64,000 nucleotides of DNA, taken from the NCBI RefSeq assembly GCF_014352955.1, contig NZ_CP060691.1:248001-312000 (forward strand). The letters are read 5' to 3'. Below the pieces are notes generated by a model. That model did no database searches, was not told the origin of the DNA, and saw nothing but the letters and a program-made list of their open reading frames with translations. Shown here piece after piece: positions 12,136 to 22,042 of the stretch; the first letter of the stretch is position 1; every line of letters starts with the position of its first letter. This DNA comes from Mycoplasma sp. Pen4. GTDB lineage: Bacteria > Bacillota_I > Bacilli_A > Mycoplasmatales > Metamycoplasmataceae. A program made the position numbers and the translations under genes.

Positions 12136-12926
12136 TAGTTGCCCTTCTTTTTCTTAACAATTGTATAAATAATGTTTGCAACTATTGTTAAACTAAGCAC
12201 AATAGTTCCTAAAACAAGAGCTCATGGTTCGAATGAACCTTCATAAAGTTTTGTTCCTAATGTTTGTGTGTTAGAAACATTTCTTGTAATGATGAAGTCA
12301 TCAAAACTTAAAACACTAGAAACTACAACAGTCATAATGATTGATGGAATCATGTAAACTAAATAAGTTTTAAATCATGATCTAATTTTTGAATATCCTA
12401 AATCTTGTGAAGCCTCAAGGAAGTTGCTATTGAACTTCTCACTTCTAGGCAACATTAATGAAATACCATAAGGTAGCGCCATAATTGTGTGAGCGATTAC
12501 CACACGCCCAAAACCTTCTTCGTTTGTTTGTACTACTCCAAAGAATAATCCAAATACTAAAACTAAACCAATGGCTGTAATGTTGTCTGGGTTGATTAAT
12601 GGAATGTTAGATGTTGATGAAACAACTGCTCTAACTGTTCTATTTTTTTGCCTATATAAAGCATAAACAGTGATTAAGCTAAGCACACAAACTAAGAAAC
12701 TTACAATAATAGCAAGTAAAATTGTTGTAACAAGTGCTTGATCACGTTCGTTTTGGAATAAACCTGCTCAGTTTTCTCATGTAAATTTATCCCACGCAGT
12801 TCTTGCTTGTCCCTTTGGTGTAGGAGTATTAAAAGATAAAACTGCTGCTGTAATTAATGGAATATAAACAATAGCAAGAATAATATAAATATATGATTTT
12901 CTTAAAAATGATGAAAGTCTACTCAT
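12135..12926 (-). CDS. potC: spermidine/putrescine ABC transporter permease PotC
   Basis: A 263-residue integral membrane protein with about six hydrophobic segments. The early block SFNTP is typical of PotC. The coupling (EAA-like) loop, ASQDLGYSKIRSWFKTYL, should contact PotA. Other conserved pieces are AHTIMALPYGISLMLP and VLSFDDFIITRNV. Trp residues are encoded by TGA. It overlaps potB by 8 bases and potD by one base. With PotB it forms the channel for polyamine import. Confidence 0.93.
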
Positions 12927-13752
12927 AATGTGCACCTCTCTTCATTTTGAAAATTAAGCGTGGAATAAATAAAACAAAAGCATAAATACTAATAAAGATT
13001 GCAGAAACAACAATAACAAGTGATGAACCAACACTTAAATCAAATTTGTTTCCTGGGTTAATTTTAGAGTTAATTACATCACCAATAAGTTGATTTTGTG
13101 ATGCATCTGGTAATAATTTTGTTGAAACAACGAATGTTGTTGCACTTGCAAGGAAGATCATTGCAAAACCAGATAAAATTGCTTTTGTCCCATAAGGAAT
13201 GATTACTTTGAAAATTGTTTGTGCGTTGTTGTAACCTAAATCATTACTTGCTTCAATAATATTTTTTGGCATGTCTTTAAAAACTGTATAAAGCGGCATA
13301 ACCATTAATGGTAAGTTTAGATAAGTAAGACCAATAATGATAAATAATTCATTATTTAAGTCTTTTGCAGCAAACATAGTTAAAAATAAAGCTTTTAATG
13401 AATAAATACGAGCAATTGTGAAAATTGCCATTGGTGAAATAATAAGTGAAAGTGCATAGATTCTAAACACTTTTGACTTAGACATAGAGATAAAATAAGC
13501 ATAAGGGAAAGCGATTAATAAACATAAAAATGATGATACTAACCCCACTCATAAACTACGTCCAATAATTGATCATGTATTGGTTGATTTTACTAATGAT
13601 CAAGGATCAAATTCAACGCCTTTGACTGCAAAGGCTGAGATAACAATTAATAATACAGGCAGTACTATTAATAAGATTGCGATGATTAAATATGGAATTA
13701 ATAATGAAACTTTTTTATCTAAGTTGATTCTTTGTCTAATTTTGGAAATCAT
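12919..13752 (-). CDS. potB: spermidine/putrescine ABC transporter permease PotB
   Basis: A 277-residue permease with about six membrane segments. The EAA-like loop is IIEASNDLGYNNAQTIFKVIIP, read here as positions around 170-190. The start at 13752 ([14 protein letters not shown]) lies inside the end of potA, an overlap of 17 bases. It pairs with PotC in the membrane and is driven by PotA. The last codons overlap the potC start. Confidence 0.93.
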
Positions 13753-15121
13753 TATTTGAATAATCTCACTTAGCGTCTTTTTTCATTAAGTGAATTGAAT
13801 CAATAGTTCAACTTAAGTAAACTTTTTCATCTAAATCAAATTTCTTAGCAGTTTCAACGTAAATATATTCATCATCGTTAATTTCAACTTTAATGTAGTA
13901 ATAACTACCACGGTATGAAATATCAACAATGTGTCCAGAAATTTTATCTGATGTTGTTGATGGATTTGCATTAATATCGATATCTTCAGGACGAATTAAA
14001 CAATCAAGTACTTCGTTCTTTTCAAATTCTTCAGGATCATGAACTGTTTTGAATTCTTTTCCTAATAACTTAACTTTTCCACTCTTTGTGAACTTAGCAT
14101 CAAAGATATTTGAATCACCAATGAATTTAGCTACTCAAATGTTTACAGGATAGTCATAAATGTTTTTAGGTGTGTCGTATTGTTCGATTCTACCATCACG
14201 CATAACTGCGATACGGTCTGATAATTCAAGTGCTTCATTTTGATCGTGTGTAACGAAGATGAATGTTAAACCTAATTCTTGTTGCACTTGTCTTAAAAGA
14301 ATTTGCATTCTTTGTCTAATTTTGGCATCAAGTGCTGATAAAGGTTCATCTAAAAGTAAAATTTCAGGTTCAATAACAAGTGATCTAGCAAGTGCAACAC
14401 GTTGCTTCATCCCTCCTGAAAGCTCATTAATACTTTTTGTTGCGTTTCCTGTTAAACCAACAATATCAATGATTTTGTCAATTCTTTCTTGTAATTCTTG
14501 TTTTGTCATTTTACGTTTGAAGTATTTATTTTTAAACGCTTCAATTTTTAAATTAACGTAGTTTTCTCAATATGAATATTTAAAGTCAGAATCATCAAGT
14601 CATGATTGACGTTTACGGTATTGGTATGTACCTTCTTTTAATTCTGTTAATTCTTGTTCATATTTTTCTTGAATTTCATCAAGTTGTTTCATTTTAGCGG
14701 CAGATTTAGCTTCTCATTGAGCTGTTTTGCGCTTTAATAAGTCATAGTATTTGTCATTAATAATTTCACGAGGAACTCTCTTAAGTTTTAGACCATAAGC
14801 GATGTTACCTTCGACATTTAAGTGTGGAAATAAAGCATAATCTTGGAAAATTGTTGATACATTTCTTTTATAAGGTTCTAAGTCTTTGATGTCATAACCA
14901 TCAAATTTAATTTCACCACGTGTTGCTCATTCAAAACCACCAATAAGTCTAAGGATAGTTGTTTTTCCTGAACCAGATGGACCAAGTAATGTTACAAACT
15001 CACCACGTGTAATTGCAAGATTAATGCTGTGTAAAACTGTTTTATCTTGGAATTCTTTAACAACGTCACATAATTCAATGACTGGTTGTTGATTTTTGTT
15101 TATTTTCTTTTTAATAGCCAT
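13736..15121 (-). CDS. potA: spermidine/putrescine ABC transporter ATPase PotA
   Basis: A 461-residue ATPase. It has Walker [10 protein letters not shown] (about residue 47), Q-loop region [10 protein letters not shown], signature [15 protein letters not shown], Walker [13 protein letters not shown] and the switch His in VTHDQNEAL. About 90 charged residues ([16 protein letters not shown] to KYFKRK) are inserted between the Q-loop and the signature; mycoplasma PotA proteins are known to be enlarged. A TOBE-like C-terminal part ([11 protein letters not shown]) follows. The start MAIKKK at 15121 has an AAAGGAG Shine-Dalgarno 7 bases upstream. It is the first gene of the operon. Confidence 0.95.
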
Positions 15122-15151
15122 AAATATTTCTCCTTTCATTTTTAATAAACA

Positions 15152-15295
15152 TTAAAGATTAACGGAGACTCTATCATATAAATTTTCTGAGTATTCTTCG
15201 ACTTGATATTGCATTGAAGGATAGCTAATATCGCAAAATGTAATCATTACATTTTTAATCGGAATAATTTGAATTGATATCGCTTTATTTTTCAT
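15152..15295 (-). CDS. possible small protein (47 residues) upstream of potA, perhaps a shortened thiamine-binding-like domain
   Basis: The ATG at 15295 lies 6 bases after a TATAAT box (15307-15302), so the mRNA would be almost leaderless. The peptide begins MKNKAISIQIIPI, which recalls the first strand of the MTH1187/YkoF thiamine-binding family. Its later part, MQYQVEEYSENLYD, recalls a second block of that fold, but the middle is missing and the length is about half. It ends 30 bases before potA and may be a remnant, a leader peptide or chance. Confidence 0.3.
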   Translation of the reverse strand: MKNKAISIQIIPIKNVMITFCDISYPSMQYQVEEYSENLYDRVSVNL

Positions 15296-15301
15296 GCATA
15301 A

Positions 15302-15330
15302 ATTATAACAATGGAAAATAAAATAAATAA
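15302..15330 (-). promoter_or_regulatory. putative potABCD promoter
   Basis: A perfect TATAAT (15307-15302, minus strand) is preceded 17 bases upstream by a poor -35 (TTATTT). It is the only good -10 between the pot operon and the neighbouring terminator. Confidence 0.5.
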
Positions 15331-15384
15331 CAAATTTTATATTTATATAAATATAAAAGTTAAATTTTAACGTCATAAAATAAA

Positions 15385-15415
15385 AAAATAACCCAAGTGA
15401 TTTTTTGGGTTATTT
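15385..15415 (-). terminator. terminator of the permease-ATPase-lipoprotein operon
   Basis: The stem AAAATAACCCA / TGGGTTATTTT has an A/T-rich loop. It overlaps the stop codon of the last lipoprotein gene (15410-15412). Confidence 0.75.
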
Positions 15416-16288
15416 TGCACCGAAAAGAAGTGCTAAATTTGGATATGAAACACCAGGTTGAATTGTAAATCTTTCTTCGTACATTCTAATATCGTCTTGA
15501 GTTAAGTCATTTTTATTTTTGTTTAAAAATGCATCAACTTCGTCGGCTTTGACTTTATTGATTCTACCATTTTGAAAATCAATTAAAACCGGGTTTAAAA
15601 ACACTCTATTATTAATAATTTCTAGCATAAAAACAGTTTTACCACTGATAATGTATAAAAGTTTTTGATTTGGGTTTTGCTTATCAACTACTGCTTCTTT
15701 GGTGTAGTTATCTATACGGAAGGAACCATCAAAAAATATAGGTCCAGTACGATAAATTGTGTGCACATGTGTTCTTATTGTGCTTGATTCAGTAGAAGAC
15801 GGCACATTTCCAATTGCTAAATGTAAGTAGTTTGCAGTATGAAATGGTTTGCCATTTTTACTATCAGTATTATCTGTGAGTAGGAAATAGTCAAGGAACT
15901 CTCTTCTAAAGAAGAATAAGTATTTAAATACGACTAGAATATTGTCAGATAAGAGTTCTCTTTGTTTGTTGAGTAATTCTTGATATTCAGGTTTCTTATT
16001 CTTATAAGCTTCATCTATTTTTTCATTATTAGCATTAATTTGATCAAATAATTCAATTAAATCATTTGGTTTTTGAATTTTATTTAAGTTGTCTTCTTGT
16101 GTTTGAGTTAATTTAACTCCATTTTCATTAAATAATCTTTTAAGAAGTGTGATGTTTTCTTCACGATATTGAGACTTTTTAAACCCTTGTTCGGTAGTTT
16201 CGTTTTGACACGAAACAATCATTGACATAGGAATAAAAGATAAACTACCTAAACCTAAGAAACTAATTGTTTTTCATATCTTTTTCAT
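15410..16288 (-). CDS. lipoprotein 4 of the ABC-2 operon, function unknown
   Basis: A 292-residue lipoprotein. The start MKKIWKTISFLGLGS (16288) gives a signal peptide ending in a lipobox, MIVSC. The mature part starts with a Lys/Glu-rich region and continues with mixed strands. Short blocks recur in its upstream neighbours: a helical YLFFFRREFLDYFLL region and later SGKTVFMLEII. The gene starts inside the previous gene, with a 26-base overlap and no clear Shine-Dalgarno, so translational coupling is likely. It probably sits on the outer face of the membrane with the ABC-2 transporter. I do not recognise the family. Confidence 0.75.
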
Positions 16289-17207
16289 TTTTATCATTTA
16301 CATAAACAGGTGTGTAACGTAATCTAGTCCCACCTAAATTATCAATAAATAAAATTTTTGTTGTTTCTGTAGTTCTAGATGTATCTAGCCCCAAGGTAGC
16401 AAATAGATCTCCGTATTTTCTAAGATCAAAAACATCATTTATATTACTTGCTTTAAGTATTTTTGGAAAACTATGGAAATATGTATTAATCTTTTGGACT
16501 GCTACATATCCATTTGTTTCGTAATCATATCTACTACCATTAGTAAGCAGGATGATAAAACCATCTTTTGTTAATAAATAGTAATTAGTTTCACCATCAG
16601 TGCTTATCGATTTAAAACTATCGATAAAAGTATTAGAATCAATATTTTGAAACGGGTTGTAAAGGGTATTGTGTACTAAGTTTAATCTATCAAATTCACC
16701 TGTGGTATGAGTTGAAAGATCTTCTTCGTTATCTTGGATTAAGTTAAATTTACTAATGTTGAATAAAAATCATAGTCAGTTCTGTGATGTTAAAGTATCA
16801 ATAACTTCATTACCATGCTTAACTGTAAAAGGTAATCTACGATTTCAAAACATTCTTGAGTTTACTAGAGATTGAGAGATGTTATTAGTATAACGATATG
16901 CATTTTGTACTTCTGATAAATATTTTTCGCCTAATTCCATTTGTGATTTGATGTATTTTCTACGATCATATTCATTGGGAAAAACATCATTTAAAATTTG
17001 TGAGATTGCACTCTGATTAAGAAAGTTTTTTCATTGATTTGAAACTTTATGTTCTTCTGTTTCATTATTTATTTCAAAATTAAAATCTGTTGGAGTTGTA
17101 TGATTGTTTGTTTTTAATTGTGATGCAATAATTGCACCGATTCCAAGTGCTGCATAGGAGAAACCAACGCCAACTAAGACTTTTTTCATTGTTTTTTTAA
17201 TTGCCAT
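16263..17207 (-). CDS. membrane-anchored paralog of the operon lipoproteins, function unknown
   Basis: A 314-residue protein with many TGA Trp codons. The start MAIKKTMKKVLVGVGFSYAA (17207) follows AAAGGAG. It has a hydrophobic N-terminal helix but, unlike its neighbours, no lipobox Cys, so it is probably held by an uncleaved signal anchor. A Trp/Phe-rich block, SQNWLWFLFNISKFNL near residue 140, and TKDGFIILLTNG further on correspond in position to blocks in the neighbouring lipoproteins. It overlaps its upstream neighbour by 11 bases. It is paralog 3 of 4 in the operon, and its role is unknown. Confidence 0.75.
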
Positions 17208-18192
17208 TAGCTTCTCCTTTCTTAATTTCTACAAATGGAAATACAAATGTAGGTTCTTTATATCCTAATTTATTAACCATATCACGTTCAAATTGTATTA
17301 AACCTACCTCATAGTCATGAATAAAACCACTATGAATAGATGATGAAAGTAAATTAAGTGAAATATTATTTGTAATTGAACCACCAAAATAAATATTGAT
17401 TGGTTCTAATTTAACTACTGGAATTTCGGTTGAATAAGTAATTTGGATTCTAAAAACCAATTTACCTTTACGTAAGTAATAAATGTCACTATTTGACAAT
17501 TCGGATGATTCATCACCGATTTTCATTTCATCAATATAGGTATCTGCAAATCTTAGAACTGGATATGGTTTTAATTCTTTTAATCTATTTAAATAATCAT
17601 CTGATAATTTTGAGCTAGTAAATATCGGGTTTCTAACTCAATCAATGAATGTGAATTGAAATAAATTTAAATTATTAAGAATAAAATATCAGTTTTTATA
17701 AAAGAAATCACGATATTGTTTTACATATTCAATTGCAGGCATTGTTTGTTCTTGTTTAAGTAATGCAATTTGCTCGTTTAAAAATTGAATTCTTTTATTT
17801 TTTTCTACTTTTTCTGCCGAACTAAAGGCTCATCAGATATTTCTAATATCATTAATTTCTTTAATGTAGTCATCAATTTTGCTGTATTTTTCGTGGTACT
17901 CTTTTGTTATTTCTTGAAATTCTTTTAGGATTTGATCTTTGTTTTCTTTTTGAGCTATTAAATATTTTTGCTTTTCTTCTGTGTTGTTTTTATAAACTAA
18001 ATTCAGAATTTTCTCAATAATATCATTATGAATCTTTTTTGTTTGTGAAGTAGTATCAAGTGAAATGATTTTGTCTCGTTCGATTAAATTATTAAATTCA
18101 TCTTTAGCAGTGTAATTTGCACATGATGTTGCAATAATTGGGAAAGTTGTACCAATTGCACTAGTACAAAGTAATAAAAGTTTCTTAATCAT
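17197..18192 (-). CDS. lipoprotein 2 of the ABC-2 operon, function unknown
   Basis: A 331-residue lipoprotein with signal peptide and lipobox, IIATSC (Cys at residue 24). The N-terminal mature half is helical and charged. It is followed by FFYKNWYFILNNLNLFQF near residue 160 and KGKLVFRIQITYS near residue 240, in the same order as in the other three paralogs. The ATG at 18192 overlaps the upstream stop codon region by 8 bases. It is probably an extracytoplasmic partner of the permease. No enzymatic motif is seen. Confidence 0.78.
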
Positions 18193-19189
18193 ATATGTAA
18201 CCTCATGTGTATCTTAATAATTTAATCTCTTTTTTATTTATGTCATCCATTATTAATTTGAAAACTTCATTGTAATTCTTTTGTTGGTGTAATGAAAATA
18301 ATTTTTCATCATTTTGTTGCTTATAAATTCTTTCTGAAATTTGTCTCTTATGTTCCTCTTCTGAAACACCTTCTTCTCTAAATGAGCTGGAGAAATAATC
18401 GATTTCTTTATTAATTTGTGATAATCTAATTTCTTCAATTTTACCTTGCATCATTTCTACAAAATTTTCAAAACTCATATTTAAGTTCTTGAAATCAAAA
18501 ACATCGGGAAGAAGTAAGTATGTTGATGCTTTATCTGGTTGATCGAATCTAACTAGCATTAAGCAATAACGATCATTTAATTTAATGTAAATCATTTTCT
18601 TATCAGTGTGTATATCGGCTGATAAATTATTTAACTTTGTAACCTTGAAATCTTGAATTTTAGGATTATCTAAAAGTAAAATATAGTTTTTTAAATGTTC
18701 ATTTGCATAATCAAAGTATTTAATAGTTGCAGGATTGTTTTCTGTTTCATCTTGGTCATCATAACTGTCACCATATGGGTTTAACATAAATCTTGCATTA
18801 GTTAAATGATTTAAAAATCAATATCAATTTTCACTTAATGTTTGTTTAATTTTGCTATGTGCTTGTATTACTTGTGTTTTTTTAGAACCAGATGCATTTT
18901 CAATTACATCTGTATTTAACAAGTTACCAAGAATTAATGCTGCTTTAAGTTCTGTAATTAAGCTATTATCAATTTTGTTTTGTTCATTAACATATACTTC
19001 TCTTTGCTTTTCAGAAAGTGATGTATCGTCATCTAAAATCTTTTGCATCATTAATTCATTATGTGTGATTTCTTTGTTTGTTTTGAATTGGGGTGTGTAG
19101 TCTTGTTTTATTTGGCATGATGTTGCAACTGCCATTAAAGAAAGCGGTAAAGCTAAGAAAAGAATTTTATTTCTTAATAACTTTTTCAT
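18185..19189 (-). CDS. lipoprotein 1 of the ABC-2 operon, function unknown
   Basis: A 334-residue lipoprotein with lipobox MAVATSC (Cys at residue 25). The last residues, RYTWGYIYD, are read through a TGA Trp codon to the TAA at 18185. The mature part has NWYWFLNHLTNARFML near residue 120 and NDRYCLMLVRF near 200, matching the block order of its neighbours. The start overlaps the ATPase gene by 23 bases. The four paralogs suggest repeated duplication inside one operon. Confidence 0.78.
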
Positions 19190-19871
19190 AAAATACTTTT
19201 TCTAGTGATTCTTCTTTTTTACCGCTTGCAATTATTTTTCCCTTGTGGATAAGGGTAAATGAATCAACATATTGATCGATCTCGCTTAAAACGTGAGAAC
19301 TAATGAAAATTGTTGTACCTTGTTTATTTAGTTCTTTTAAGATTTGGAATAGTTGATATCTTGCAGTAGGATCTAAGTTTGCTGCTGGTTCATCAAGAAT
19401 AAGTAATTCAGGTTCATTAACTAATGCTTGAATTAATAAAACCTTTTTCTTTTGTCCTGATGAAAATGAGTATGGGTGTGAATTCTTTAAATCTGTGATG
19501 TCAAATTTTTCTAGTAATTGTTCGATTTTTGCTTTTGCTTCTTTTTTGCTTAAACCATTAAGCAACGCCAAGTTATATAAATATTGATATGTTGTTAATT
19601 CTTTTGCAAAGTTAGCATATTCTGGAACATAACCCAATTTTGCTTTAGCTAAGGGGTTTTTATTATCGATTCCATTAATGATAATTGAACCATCATAATT
19701 TGAATACGCAGAAATAATTGATTTAATTGTTGTAGTTTTACCTGCTCCATTTTCCCCGATAAAAGCGTGGAATGAACCTTTTTTGACTTCAAAATTAAGG
19801 TTAAAAATTCCTCTTTCTTGCTTTTTATCACGATAAATTTTTTCAAGGTTTTTTACTTCTAAAATATTCAT
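19167..19871 (-). CDS. ABC-2 type transporter ATPase
   Basis: A 234-residue ATPase. Walker A is GENGAGKTTT (about residue 39), the signature is the variant SFSSGQKKKVLL, Walker B is LLILDEPAANLDP, and the switch His is in ISSHVLSEID. It is most like the ATPases of ABC-2 exporters (CcmA type). The ATG overlaps the permease stop codon (TAATG), so it is coupled to the permease gene. It powers the permease on the cytoplasmic face. The transported substrate is unknown. Confidence 0.93.
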   Translation of the reverse strand: MNILEVKNLEKIYRDKKQERGIFNLNFEVKKGSFHAFIGENGAGKTTTIKSIISAYSNYDGSIIINGIDNKNPLAKAKLGYVPEYANFAKELTTYQYLYNLALLNGLSKKEAKAKIEQLLEKFDITDLKNSHPYSFSSGQKKKVLLIQALVNEPELLILDEPAANLDPTARYQLFQILKELNKQGTTIFISSHVLSEIDQYVDSFTLIHKGKIIASGKKEESLEKVFYEKVIKK

Positions 19872-21712
19872 TATTTATAGTCCTTTTTAATGTATAAATA
19901 GTTATTTGCAATTAACAACATAACTGATAATAATCCTCAAATTAAGATGTAATAGTTTTTGTTTACAATTCTTTTTTCTCTTGAAACTACTGCAAAATCA
20001 TCTACAGTGGAGAATAAGTAATTATCACTTTTTACTAGATCAAAACGCATTTTAACTTTATTATCTACAACTTGTTGTTTTACATGATATGATGCATAGC
20101 CACCTATGTTGTAGTTGTATTCACCAAATCTAAATGTAAACTGTGACGGAGCATAGTTGTCTTGTTCATAAAGTGAGTTTTCATCAATTAAGATTGCATC
20201 TTGAATTTTTGAATCATTAAATGTGAAGTATAAGTAGTAAATTAAAGCTGTTACTAAATAAATTTGTCTTTCTTGTTCTGATGCAATGATTTTGTTTTCA
20301 AATGCATCACTACGTAATACTGAGACTTGTTCATCAATTAATTTATTGAATTCAGAATCTTTATCATCAATTTGACTTTGGATAAGTGTTAAAAGTTCAT
20401 CTTTTAATCTTTTTGGCTTCATTTCAACTAAGTTTTCAAATTGATGTTTTTGTTCATAAAGATCCTTGAAAATGTTTGAAGCCAAGTAGTTGAAACTTTT
20501 TGATCCTAATAATTCTTTAATATTGTTTCATTTTAATCTACCGATTAAGTTCTTTTCAATTGAGAAAATAAATTTATCTTCTGGGAATTCGATATCAATG
20601 TTATCTGCTTTTTCACGAGCATAAATAATATCTGTATTATTTTGATTTTGGAAATTAATAACAGATTGGTTTTTAAGTGCAGATGGAACAATATATCCTT
20701 TTCTTGCACTTCAAACCGTTTTATTTCTAGTTGCAATTGTGCGTTCTTTTAAGAATTTGTTTTTGACTACCTCGTAGTTGTATAAACTAGAATCTTGGTT
20801 ATTGTAATAAATGTATTTATTAAGGTTACTTTCATCTTCCTTAGTAAATGCATTGATAATGTTTTTGTTTTCAAAGTTAAATATATCTAACATTTGATAT
20901 GGTGTCACTAATCATGAATATGCTTGTCATCCTAGTGCTGAGTTTTTAGAAATATCATATGCTTTATTAATGTATGCATCTTGATTTTCACTCAAGTTTT
21001 GTGCATCATAACCATTTGGAATTAAGAATAGTTTATCTTCTTTATTATTTAAATAGAAACCTTCTAAATTTGCTTGGTTACCAGCTGGTATTTGTTTGTT
21101 TTTTAAATTTAAGTAATATCCCATATTATTAACAGTTGAAGTGCTTTGACTTGCAAATGCAACACCCCCGATTAATAATGGAGTAAATACTGTAATAGGT
21201 AAAGTTAATGCTATTTTTTGGTTTGTTTTATATGCTATTAATGATGTGATTGAACCAAAGATTAAATAAGCAAATATGAATGTTACAAAACTTACTAATG
21301 TTATTGCTATCAAGTATGAATTTAACTTAAGTGTTATAGCTAAAACTAAGTTTACTAACATAATAATTAAACTTCAAATCAGACCATAGTTGATGAAGCT
21401 TATTAATTTACCTGTGAAAATTTGTTTACGTGATAATGGTTTGGCATAAGTTAAAATTTCTATTCCATCATCTTCCAAATCTTTGTATATATTTAAACTC
21501 TTTAATCCGGCAAAGATTATTGTTAATAACAATTGTACAAAGACAATGGCATACATAACAAAATAACTTATTTTTTCAGATATATTAACTATCGCGAATG
21601 TTGTAGTTAGTCCTAAACCCATAATAATAAGAATCAGTGGTAAGACTCAACTACTTTTTTTCTTGAATAAAAGTTTAAAAACAAAGTTTGAATAAATTAA
21701 ACTTGTTTTCAT
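19871..21712 (-). CDS. ABC-2 type permease with large extracytoplasmic domain
   Basis: A 613-residue permease and the first gene of a six-gene operon; the start at 21712 follows AAGGAG. Five or so membrane segments lie in the first 210 residues (for example VLPLILIIMGLGLTTTFAIV, YFVMYAIVFVQLLLTIIFAG, LIAITLVSFVTFIFAYLIF, LTLPITVFTPLLIGGVAFA). About 370 mostly hydrophilic residues follow, and the protein ends in a last membrane helix (YYILIWGLLSVMLLIANNYL). The cytoplasmic loop DLEDDGIEILTYAKPLSRKQI is typical of ABC-2 permeases. The large domain is presumably outside, where the four lipoprotein paralogs could interact with it. Confidence 0.85.
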
Positions 21713-21741
21713 TGTTCTCCTTCTTTTTTATTGTTTATTAA

Positions 21742-21787
21742 ATTACTATACAGTAATATTATATTACACAAATTACTTTTTAGTAAT
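21742..21787 (-). promoter_or_regulatory. operon promoter with two identical operator palindromes
   Basis: Two copies of ATTACT-N4-AGTAAT lie at 21742-21757 and 21772-21787, centres exactly 30 bp apart. Between them, on the minus strand, is TATAAT (21763-21758); the -35 position falls inside the distal copy and the start of transcription inside the proximal one. This is the layout of a repressor-controlled promoter. YtrA-type GntR regulators often control ABC-2 operons; that link is inference. Confidence 0.65.
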
Positions 21788-21841
21788 ATAAAAATAAAAA
21801 AAATAAAACAAAACGAACTGCGTTAACAGTTCGTAATGATA

Positions 21842-21918
21842 TGGGGCGAATGACGGGATTCGAACCCGCGAATGACGGGACCACAACCCGCTGTGTTAAC
21901 CACTTCACCACATTCGCC
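21842..21918 (-). tRNA. tRNA-His (GTG anticodon)
   Basis: On the minus strand the acceptor stem GCGAATG pairs with CATTCGC, preceded by the extra G-1 that marks tRNA-His and followed by C73 and an encoded CCA. The anticodon loop is TTGTGGT, the T-loop TTCGAAT, and the D-loop AAGTGGTTAAC. Confidence 0.95.
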
Positions 21919-22042
21919 ATATTTATGTAGTTATTATAATATATATTTAGCAAAATTACAAATATTTTTTAAAAATTCTATTGCAAAGAGCAAGAAAAAT
22001 CCCAACAAATAATTGTTGAGATTTGCAATATGAAATTTATTA

